DNA of 64,000 nt. Source: Rheum nobile (Eukaryota; Streptophyta; Magnoliopsida; Caryophyllales; Polygonaceae). The notes under the pieces were generated by a model. It worked only from the letters and a program-made list of their open reading frames with translations. It ran no database searches and was not told the origin of the DNA. Where the stretch lies: positions 2,790,001 through 2,854,000 of the forward strand of contig WOAB01000127.1 of the NCBI GenBank assembly GCA_027886185.1. The letters are read 5' to 3'. Every line of letters begins with the position of its first letter. Position 1 is the first letter of the stretch. The position numbers and the translations under genes were made by a program. Of this stretch, positions 35,340-45,610 are shown in pieces.

Positions 35340-38300
35340 TATACCTTTTCACTTGCTAAGCTGCGAATTGTTTTGCTCGCACTGAAATTTTCATGGTCCC
35401 CGTGATTGAAGTAGGTATGGGTCTTTAGCTCGAGAACATGATACGTATTCGTCAGGGATTGTATTTCCTACGGTAGGACGCTTTCATCGACATCATCCTA
35501 CGCGGAACATACGACAAGGGAGGAAAGAGTCAAGTGTAAGTACAACTTTACATTGATGCTATTTGTACGCGTTGGAAAAACGTACCGCCACTTCTTCCAA
35601 CAGGCATGCTGCTTTTTTTTTTAATTAAGTTGTCTGTAATCTCATCGAACATGGTGATGGCAATTGAGGCGGACTCGTCGCATATGTCTAAATGGAATCG
35701 GTACCTGTGGGTAATTTGGCTATGGTAAATAAGAATTGCTTCATAGTGAAGGTGTAGGGCTGGCTAGAACATTTAGTAAGAAATTACCTTGTTTGTGGAA
35801 ATTCACAAATCTTCGAACATGACTCGCACCAGAACTGATCACCCACCTTTCTTACTCCTTTTTTTCAATTGCCCATGGGACACGAAAAATAGTACCAACC
35901 GAACTTTGTCCTAACATTCTCAATCTTCACTTTACAATGGAGGGTTATAGATTCCTAGCATGACAAAAAGGCGAGTAAGTAGATGGCAGACAAGATGTAG
36001 CAAATAAGTCATAGTATGCATTGTTCAGAACTTGCCTTTTGATTGTCTGCTTTTTGCTCCCTTCCCAGCTGCAACAATTGTAGGAGTGTTCCCTCTCTCG
36101 GGACTTGTGGCCCGAGCGGTCGTGCCGTAGCAGGAAGGTCTGCATTGCTGTAGCGAAAATGTAATAAGTAAGCGGCGCAACTTAAAAAATATGGTAAGTT
36201 CGAGCACAAAAACATTATACATCATCAATGCGTTGAATTCTTGGATGGCCGAGATTTCTTCCCCGTCATGTATCAATGTTGCTGAAGTGCTCGATAAGTA
36301 TATCTCCCCTGTAGACACATGAATGAAATGAGATGGAGAGAGAATACAAATGTGCCTAAATGGTTTACCATGCTATATTAAATGTGTCAAATAGCTAGTC
36401 TATTCTATCTCTGTCATCTGAGGTTACTCCTACGGTTGGCAGGTTAGGATGGTGTAGTACAATGTCAGGTGAACACCATTGAATGTGGGCAGTTTTAGGC
36501 ATCTTAAGCAGTGGACCGAATCAGGGGAGCCAAAACTGGACCGTTAGCCAGGGCTGCTACAGCAGGTAATCTCAGTCTCAAAGAGTTCCCTTTGTTATTA
36601 AGCTGCTATACATTTTTTATAAAGCTTATATATGGGTCAAATAGTAGCCCGGCTCCACAGTTCTCACTCTCGTTCTTCTTACTCTTGAGACTAAAGCAAC
36701 AGTTGCAACATAGTGAAAATAAAAATAGTATATAACACTTAGGAATAAGTCACATGACCCTTGTCATACCAATATATGTTTACTCAATATCCAATTTGTT
36801 TGTTTAACTGTTGAACTCTTTAGAGCCTTATCTTGTCTGTATGCTTACGCCTATGGATTATGATAAAAAGCCAGCAAATTAAACTCATTTGGCAGATTTA
36901 CTTATTTCATTTCTATTGATGAAATGACACACAACAAAAGAAGTGGTATGGGCTGTCTAAATTTAGCTTCCATGCAAATATAAATGGGTAACCTTTTTTT
37001 TGCTCTTTAAGTCGTACCTTTCCACTCTTTCACATGCATTCTGGGCAGAATGAGGATGTACTTCTCCTGTGCCTTAGCATTTCTCTCAATAAACTCATGG
37101 AATAGGCTGCCCCACAGTGTCACGCGGATGTGTCGGCCTCTGCATAGGGTAGGAGGCCAAGGAAGGTTGGTGTCAATAATATGTTAAAGGAACACCTTTG
37201 CTGTCAGGGGTAAGGCCAAATAGCAACGCACCTTTCATTTTGAATATGAATATCTAGCAAGTGCGAATTGTTTCTAGTTGGATTGATCTGTCCAATACGA
37301 ACCACGATTCCTATCACATCTGCGCAATATTCATTCAAGATTTAGTATGAAATGCTCACTTGATGGGGCTACAACATTTCAGATTTATGTATAGAGTCAT
37401 ACCAAGAAGGAAGGTGGACCCATTCAAAGCAATATCCTCAAAGGGCGTCAGCTGGAACGTATATCGCTGGAATAGGGAAGCATCACATTCAAGGTTCTTC
37501 ATTATGGTATTGCCTTCCAACTGGATGCAATGTTTATCGCCGTTTCGCACTCGGAATTTGTCTTTGTTTGGCTTAACAGTAAACCCTTTAATGGTATAGC
37601 ATTGACCTTCTTCTACCTTTGTTGCGAAACGATGTGCTATCCCGCTCCATGTAGTACAATGTATAGCCCCGCCCTAGAATGGACATGGGAAAATGGCAAG
37701 TTGATAGAGCGTACATAATTTCAAATTCAAGTAGGTCTAAGAGCTTCATGGAAAGTTGATAGAGCTACATGCAATACAATTTCATTTTGATGTGCAAAGG
37801 GTAGATTAAGATATGGAACCTGTAAAACCATGGGTAAGCCAACCAGAAACCACATATATAATATTTGAAAATCTAAAAAGTCTTGATGCAGAGGTGTATC
37901 GTTTTCATTAAGAAACCACATATATCAAAATGCAGCATATGTAAAGAGTCTTGGCAGACAAGATTTAGCAAATAAGTCATGCATAGGATGACGATCTTAT
38001 ATGCAGAACAAATCAATGGTTGATCACAATGAACCCTACTGCTTATGTGTGAACTTTTAGTTTGTCTTTGTCATTTTTGCATGATGATCTTATAACAAGG
38101 CAATTATAATTCCACGACTAAAGCTTCTAAAGTTCTAATTTCTCAGTCATAGTTTTTTTGTTGATTTATGATTAGCTAAATACGTTGTGCTAAAACTACT
38201 TAAATTTGTATTCGGCCATTGTTGTGGCTTATAGCAAATTACTAATGGTCGTTAATGATTACATGTATAAGAACTTAGAAGAGAGGAATTGATTTAACTG

Positions 38301-38963
38301 TGTGGTTCTGTGTCTATGCTGTTATCTCACTCGATTCTTTGCCTAATGTTCTGCCTTTTGTATACCATGTTACCATTGTTCTGATATTTCTTCCATCCCA
38401 TGTGATTATGTTTTGTGTACTTCTATCTTGCCATATTCTATCTCATTGTTTCATGCATAGGATGAAGCCTTACTAATGTATTTGTTGGCGGTGGGGCTGT
38501 AAAGAAAAGGCCCTTGAAAAGTAGTGCTTATTTGTGGTTTCTTAATGAATATTTGGCAATTCAGTTAGTAATTTTGACCCTGATATATCAATTTCTGTGT
38601 AGGTTAGAAGATGTGGAGCAAGAAAACTGAAAGTGAAGCCCCCCTTAAATATATGGAGGATCCAAAAAGTAATTGAAAAGGTAGAGAAAATACATGTTCA
38701 TCGGAGAGGATGTAGTCGATGCTGATAGGCTTCCCTCTCAAGTCTGTTGAGTCCCACTTACGACAAACCATAATTCTTATTGTGCAGGCGGTTCCAAAAC
38801 TCAGCTGGCCCAAAGCAATGTAGGAACTGTCTGATGGCGACACAACTATATCAGGTCCAGTCTTGTTGGGCGGAGTTATGGGAGCTATACCTTTCCCTTT
38901 CATTGATTCATCACAAGGGACGGCAGATGAAGCCTTCCTGTGGGAGTCCTTGGATGTAGACAT
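35340..38963 (-). pseudogene. Helitron-borne RPA70-like single-strand DNA-binding protein
   Basis: RPA70 homologues bind single-stranded DNA and are common passengers of plant Helitrons. Predicted exons, with agreeing phases, are 38694-38963, 37403-37673, 37232-37319, 37018-37139, 36221-36308, 36036-36147, 35788-35954 and 35586-35704. In order I see an OB fold (TIRIMVCRKWDS, then GKPISIDYILSDE), QCYTIKGFTVKPNKDKFR, a second OB fold (DVIGIVVRIGQINP, then IRVTLWGSLFHEF and YLSSTSAT) and a zinc-ribbon OB fold (WYYFSCP, then FWCESCSKIC and YRFHLDICDESASIAITMFDE). A TGA at 35865-35867 breaks the zinc-ribbon exon. A further piece near 35340-35500 (YHVLELKTHTYF) seems to hold a TAG. Exon 6 ends in AAG/GCAAGT, a GC-type donor. 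The copy is therefore probably inactive, unlike RepHel. Confidence 0.75.
37995..38310 (+). repeat. About 330-bp direct repeat, copy 2, in RPA intron 1
   Basis: It pairs with 33640-33980 and lies within the first intron of the RPA-like gene (37674-38693). The two copies flank most of that gene. Confidence 0.75.
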
Positions 38964-39403
38964 GCTAAAGGAGATGAGAGGTGATGAAAATTCAGAATTG
39001 TTATAGATGCCACCAACTTTATTTGAAGAGCATATTTAAGAAATTTGCAGCTGTAGGAAAGCCTTTGAGACCCTCTTCAACGTCTGACTTGTGTAGCTCA
39101 AAGGGTGTGCTGTAATTATCATTATTGTAGGCTGTTAAACGTCCCAACTGTGTAGCTGGAAGGACAACATCTGATTCTTATTGTTGCACGTATAAGCCTA
39201 TTGAAATTCTTCAAAAAATGTAACTAATAGAATTGTGATAAGCTGGGCCCAAATTGGTAATCCGGTTGGCCCATATCAGCTGGGCCCAAAATGTAACTGA
39301 TAGAATTGCACGTATAAGCTTTCCCATGCTATGGGTTTTAATACGTGTTTCAGCAAGGAGAGCATTTAAGTGGCTAGGAAGCCAACTTTTATATATATAT
39401 AGA
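38964..39403 (-). other. Helitron 5' terminal region
   Basis: Non-coding 440 bp between the RPA start codon and the TC end. It has repeated short motifs (GCTGGGCCCAA twice, TGCACGTATAAGC twice) and would hold the RPA promoter and the 5' terminus recognised by Rep. Confidence 0.5.
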
Positions 39404-40870
39404 TTGTTCCACTTATAGATAGAATTGTAAGTGGAATTTGTGTTGTTCAGTGCCCATTGTCTGTATAATTTGATTTTAATCTAACTAGGATGGAGTAGGA
39501 AGGTTCCCAACATGGAGCTTAAATGCATATCACAATAGATTAGAATTTACTGCTTACATTCCTCGCAATTATGGTGTAAAGATATACTCCATCCGATCGT
39601 ATATAATTGTCGTCTTGAGTAAAAATAATTGATCGAAATTAACTTATGCTTCTTTATATTGGAAATACTCCTCTGTCCATCTCGTTAATGAGATGCACTT
39701 TCCCATACATATGTGGGAAATACTCCTCTTTATTTAATTAATGTATTAGTCAAGTGGAGTCACTTCTTTACTCCTAAATTAATTAGTTTGACTACATATC
39801 CCTATTCTCTTCTTCTTTACGGAGGGATTTATTTGTTCGTTCCATGCATCTCATACATGCACAAGCTTCTAATCCAATTTCATACTACACAAAAAATCTC
39901 TAATCACTCCCCAAATTAGCAGCTATTTTTTTTTACATTTTGTTTCACATAACCTCTATGTATCATGTACTCTATTGTGTAATACTGTTTCATTTAGTTG
40001 GATGTCATGTTATTTTATTGAATGATTAATTTAATTTAACCATCTTTTTAGTTTACTATATTATGTTTTTTAACTTCTTTAGACCTTGATTTAACTAATA
40101 TGTGTATGTTTAGATTCTTCAATTTTTAATGAATTAGTTTATACATGTCTCACTTGTAGACAACATGAACCCATCGGACAAGTAGCATGATGATAAGTCG
40201 AATGTCAATCACAATCTTAATATGAACCTATTGCCAGAAAAGGATGAAAAGGATGTCGTTGTTGGTGTAGTTCATGACTTTGATTTGCACAAGCTTCTCA
40301 TGGAAATAGAACATAATTCAAACGAAGGCATTCACAAAGTAACGTTGGAAATGTTGAATATCTTCCTTTCAAATTTTCACTGGAGTTCAAAAAAGATCGA
40401 CTAGATATGCCTCTTACTTGCCATTCTACTACCAATATTTTATTGCTTCTGTTTTAGAAAGATACGAAGGGTTGCTTAATGTAATCCAATGCGATGCTAA
40501 ATGTTCTTAATTTATTCCATTGTTATGTTGGTATTTTGTTGATGTAATAGTATTAGTCTATGAGTGATCACTTGCATGGTAGTTTTAGCATATTCGAATC
40601 AAACTATATATTTTGAATAGACTTTCCTTAAAGCATAAACTTTGATCCTTCATACATGAAGCCTAGCCAAATAAATTTTGAAGTACACATACCAAATCCA
40701 TTAGATATAATCAACTGGTACATAGAAAATTAAGTTGCTAGCATATTCCTAACATTTTCTACTAATGCATAATCACAACTAATTTGTCTAGGAAGTATAC
40801 CTTCTCTTTATATCCTAGCCTTATTTATATGTGGAATTTTATATCGGTTGGAACCTTCGACTCTCATTAT

Positions 40871-43368
40871 TTACTTCATACATAATTGTAAAGTTAAGAA
40901 CACATGGTTGATCTTTGATGCCGAGTATTCTTCGAAAGCCTTCTCAACAGCTTGAATAAGTTCATCCACAGTCTTTGTGGACTGCTTATCTTGTAACGCT
41001 TGGATTGCACTGAAAAAACCAAGATCAAGAACATTTAAGTCCGGAGAGTTAGGCGGCTGGGAAATCAATCTGATGTCGAAACCATTTTGTGATGTAGCAA
41101 GTCGAAATCCCTCATCTTCTAGACGAACATGTGTTTTAGCATTGTCTTGTTGAATGAAGATTGTGCTTCTTGAATCCTCGCTTGGCCACATAGCTTGAAT
41201 AGATGGAATGACCTTTTCGAGTAAAAAGGCTTGTATAACTTCTTTTGTCACAGACGTGATCGGTTTTGTTTCCAAAGTCCCGACTTCTCTGTTTCGACTT
41301 CGTCTTAAAGCTGGTTGCTTAGTGACAAGTGGAAACACTCCTATTTTGGCTGAAAATACTTCATTGCCTTCATGATCAAACCTTGGTCTTGCAATTTTAG
41401 TTAGAAACATTACTTTCCGAATGTAGTTTTTAATCTGACATGTACGCAACGGGTCTTCTTCTTGTGGCAGTAGGTAGTAACATCTTGACTTCTTTGACAT
41501 GTAGAACCATTTCTCATCAATGTGCACAATGTTGTACATATCTACAAATTTTGGCTCAAGTGGCATACTGATTCTATCCAACATAGACATGCAAAACTGA
41601 AGTTACGCCCTCTTGTGCTCATCCGTTAAATGCGGCTTGATGGCATTTGAGTGACGTCGAATGAGACCTTGTTTAAAGAGTTTATGTACAACGCCATAAC
41701 TTGTGTGTAGAGCTTGAGAAAGTGATCTTACCGTTCTCCTATGATTTAACGGTATATCGGATATACAACTTAGGTCAACTTGAACTCGCTTACGATCAAC
41801 ATTTTTTGTTTTTCTTTCACACATTGAATGTTGTACTAGCTAGGGTATTCTTTGCTTGTTTCCAAATCCATTGAATTGTTCGTATAGGAACCGACAACAA
41901 ATAAGAAACATCTCTTATTGTATTCTTTTTTAGCTTACCATTTATACTCTTCTCAAGTAAGGTGTTGTAGACCAATTGTCTTTCCTCGTTCGATAAGAAT
42001 CTTAGGATGCGTTGTTGCTCCCCTATATAACACACATGATAACAAAAATTAGATATATAGTCATTTAAATTTATCACTAATTAAAATAACATGATCAACA
42101 TATCCATAATTTACACTCTGCCAATTATTAGTGCTTCTAAGAGAATCTATACTTGCTTATTTGGGTTCGATTGCCCACATACAACACACGTGATATGAGA
42201 AATTAGAGATATAGTCATTTAAATTTATCACTAATTAAAATACCATAATCAACATACCCATAATTTCTACTCTGCCAATTGTTGTTGCTTCTAAGGGAAT
42301 CTATACATGCTTATTTGGATTCAATTGCCCATATACAACACACATGATAGAAGAAAATAGATTTATAGTCATTTAAATTTATCACTAATTAAATTAACTT
42401 AATTAACATACCCATGATTTCTACTCCTTTGTCATTTATTTTTATAAATTGTAAATGGGAGATAGCATAAATGAAGAACATTAGTCATCTCTATGTTGTA
42501 GTTTCCTACCAAAAATATACCTATATAATTGCTTGTACACTTTTTTACTGAGGAAAGCAATCTAGACAACAGATAATGGGCATTGTCATGTATATACAAT
42601 AAGATTGAATCTTATTAGCATAATTAGACCGAGTTAATATCAGAATATAAGCTGGTAACTTTCCCATTTTGTTTCCTTTTGGAGATTGAAAAATGACTGA
42701 TCGATATACTTATGTATAAGTAGTGGATGGAGATCTACATGAATACAACATATAAGATAGACCAATATATGCTATTCGATTTTATTCACACATAAACCAT
42801 GCAAATAGGAAGAGGAATTCATAGAGAAACTGATGCAATCTTATATATTGCTTAGCCTCAGGTATCATTCTAACATCAAGTACCCCTTAGCACTCCTATT
42901 TGTTGCTTAATTGGTTTTTGCAAGTCCATAAAATTAAGCAATGTTGATGTTGGGTGCTTAGGTAAGTATTTGAATATTATAGAGGAAGCATTTCAAAACA
43001 AAGAGGGGACGATTGTTCGACGGTTCGTGCGATATTGCCGAAAAATAGCAGCAAGCAACAAAGCAACAAAATTTACATTGTTTCAGTATATTGTCGAAAA
43101 ATACATCTAGAAATGACTTACCGGGTTCTTCATCTCGATCGATAGTTAGATCGATGATTGGGTCTTCGAGTTTTTCTTCTATCTCGTCGTGACCCAAATT
43201 CTCAAAGATGTTGCCTTCACCTTCTATTTCTTCTTCAACTTGATCTGGATTTACATTTGGAAAATTGCTCGTATCTCCTTCAAACTCCAAACTTGGTACC
43301 TCATTTAGATCAAATGAAAAATATTCAGATGGTAGAGCATTCAAATCAATATTATTGTTGCAAGCCAT
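40871..43368 (-). pseudogene. Mariner-like transposase, DD39D, two exons, nearly intact
   Basis: Exon 1 (43122-43368) starts MACNNNIDLN and is acidic. A canonical GTAAGT donor and a TATATAG acceptor delimit a 1099-bp intron (42023-43121). Exon 2 begins EQQRILRFLSNEERQ and has a helix-turn-helix region, then the catalytic domain. The triad is complete: Asp in HIDEKWF (41516-41518), Asp in QQDNAKTH (41144-41146) and, 39 residues on, Asp in NVLDLGFF. The enzyme cuts and pastes DNA at TA sites. One base shift near 41822 and one TAA near 41603-41608 break the frame, so this copy is inactive or has sequence errors at those points. Confidence 0.85.
42026..42430 (+). repeat. Three-copy tandem repeat inside the mariner intron
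   Basis: Three imperfect copies of about 150-165 bp share ATAGTCATTTAAATTTATCACTAATTA and CAACACACATGATA-type segments. They lie wholly in the transposase intron. Confidence 0.8.
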
Positions 43369-43770
43369 GGTTAAAGGAGATTTTGTAGGTCTGGTTTTAG
43401 TATCATGTACTTCCCAGTTTGTATATATGGTATGTATTTGAAATTTTGCCTCCAAATTATATCAGAATATTTGAAAATCTTTTATAATTGTACTTTGTAT
43501 ACTTGCATATTTTCCTTTGGCTCCAAAAATGAAAATTTTCAACATTTTTTACAAGCTGAATTGGTAGAAGTTAGCTGCATGCCTCAATCTTTTGTTTTCA
43601 ATGAGATGCCTAATGCAGGCTTTAGTTGCTCACATTAAATTAGAGGTGTATGAGTGTCTCTGTTTTTTTCACAATTATGAGGAGTTTTAATTAACTTCCA
43701 CCAAAATTCTTATTTTCTTAAATCTTGTGCACGTGTATAGAACGATAGTTATATACAATCAGAGGGAGTA

Positions 43771-45009
43771 TATGTTGTAATATATCAAATGAACAAGAAT
43801 TGGATTGATAGTAAAATTGTCATCATAGGAGCTTAGGTATCAACTACTGAAAACTCTTCTTTGAAAATGCAAAAACAATCATTTTTTATGAATCATGCAT
43901 TTTGTGTAAGATTTTATTAGGTGGGTTGAGTTAGGTTATATAGTCCACATGTACAGGTTTCATTTTCATTATTTATGCAATTGATAAAAAAAAAGGTGTA
44001 TTGTCGGTATTGAGTATGTTATATTCCATTAAGTGATGAAAATTTTGCTTAGTTGGTACCGCTATATGTCTACCTCTGGTTTTTAAGTTTACAATACAAA
44101 TACACAACTTATCAGTCTTTCCTTGACATTTGTACTCGGAAACAATACAAATATCAACATCATTTCCTGCATATTTACTTCCCCAAAAACAACTTAATCA
44201 CTACACTAAAAAACACTCCTAAACAAGCACAATGACCCATCAACTCATAAATGAGGAAATAGAGTGGAAGATTATACAAAAACAAGCACCATTTTGAAAG
44301 GCTCTGATTTCCCATTTATGTACAATTATATGTCATTACATATTATTTTTTCCTCCTAATATAATATTTGTATATACTCCCCCTTGGCTATTTTTGACTT
44401 GATATCGTCTCTTCATCGTACATGTTGTTGCTAGCTGTTGGTTTCTATTTGCTAGTTGCTTGTCTACACATCACTCCAACTGATTTTGTGGCCATAAATA
44501 AGGTATGTAAACCATTAAAACTATTCACCATATCTCCCTTTTAAGCTATAATCATGTTATCATATTATGTAACACTAATATTTGCAAGCTAGTATTCGTT
44601 TTAATTGGATTTAAATCGAAGTAAAATGTATACTTTTGACATACAGTGCTATCCAGAACGGCTTGGGTCGAAACCACTGTCAAAGGACAAGATAGATAAG
44701 GTTCAAGATCAATGGATTACTTTTGTACAAATGTTCATCTTTTAATTGATCAAATTGTGCAAGTGATATTATTAGGAAACATTAATTAGTTTACAGGATA
44801 TTAGTGATTTGTTCATTAGCGACTATGAATTGATGACCAAGGTACATGATTGATATTGTGAACGATGTTTGATTTTATTTGGATGGTTGTCGGATGTTCA
44901 TTGTAATTTTTTGTCATAAGTAAATGATATAGAATTCGATCAGATTTATCCATCATATTGTTTATAATAGGGACCCAATAAATAGGACATACAATATTAC
45001 TACGGTTGT
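43771..45009. other. No recognisable gene
   Basis: AT-rich sequence between the mariner-like element and the CACTA-type repeats. A short plus-strand frame near 44650-44745 (ERLGSKPLSKDKIDKVQDQW) looks protein-like but I cannot assign it. Confidence 0.4.
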
Positions 45010-45395
45010 AATAAATTAACATTGATGACAGTTTACTACGGTTCTAAAAATTTTACTATGGGTGAATCATTCCTTTTTACGACGGTTTAAACAACTTTAC
45101 TACATGAACATTTAACACGTTCATTCCATTTTACTACGGTTTAAATAATTTAACTACATGTAAAATTACCACGGTTCTTTGGTTGAAACAACTTTACGAC
45201 ATGTCCAATTAACACGGTTGTCATTATTACTACGGGCTTTAAGAGGGGTGAAAAAAGTGCATTTTTACTACGGTTGTCTATTCACTACGGTTGTATGTAA
45301 CCGTAGTAAAACACTACAACGACCGTGGTAAACAATTTTACAGCGGCCACTTTTACTATGGTTCATAACCGTAGTAATATATGCATGTGGAATCC
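45010..45395. repeat. CACTA-type subterminal repeat cluster
   Basis: At least ten copies of TTTACTACGGTT and its inverse AACCGTAGTAA are packed in 385 bp. Motif and density match the cluster at 3838-4140. No clear terminal inverted repeat is present (the outer edge reads TCCTAGTA). It may be the other end of the same element or part of a second one. Confidence 0.5.
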
Positions 45396-45610
45396 TAGTA
45401 AAGATAGAATACCATAAATACAAGATATTATATCTACTTGGAGCATAAGTAAGATAATGTAGATAAGGTAATAATATTTCCTTCTATAAGATATATGATC
45501 TTATATCCCTTGGTGTGCAATATATCCATAAGCAAGATCAACGAGTCGTATGTGGCTACGTGTCATAATGACTCAGGGCACTATATGTGAACGAGATTCA
45601 GGGTCCCTAA
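45396..45610. other. Unassigned AT-rich DNA
   Basis: Short spacer before the LINE. I see nothing I can name. Confidence 0.3.

Larger units (their letters stand above)
10251..39403 (-). mobile_element. Helitron with RepHel and RPA genes, host to two later insertions
   Basis: The 5' end on the minus strand (39403 downward) reads TCTATATATATATAAAAG and then GTTGGCTTCCTAGCC, a typical plant Helitron start, preceded by A. The proposed 3' end is CTAG at 10251-10254 followed by T, giving the expected A/T insertion. Just inside it lies TGCACGGGC, one arm of a common Helitron terminal hairpin, but I do not see the partner arm, so this end is less certain. RepHel and an RPA70-like gene are both on the minus strand. 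Removing the Tekay element and the solo LTR leaves about 16.3 kb. Confidence 0.65.
39587..43768 (-). mobile_element. Mariner-like element (plant DD39D type)
   Basis: The terminal inverted repeats match over about 26 bp: CTCCATCCGATCGTATATAA on the left, and CTCCCTCTGATTGTATATAA on the reverse complement of the right end. A TA dinucleotide flanks both ends (39585-39586 and 43769-43770), the duplication typical of the Tc1/mariner group. The 4182-bp element carries its transposase on the minus strand. It begins 183 bp beyond the Helitron 5' end. Confidence 0.9.

Noticed and set aside
45380..45397. TCCTAGTA as the right terminal repeat of the CACTA-like element
   Set aside because: It shares only a few bases with the left end and is not followed by a matching 3-bp duplication, so I do not call a terminus.
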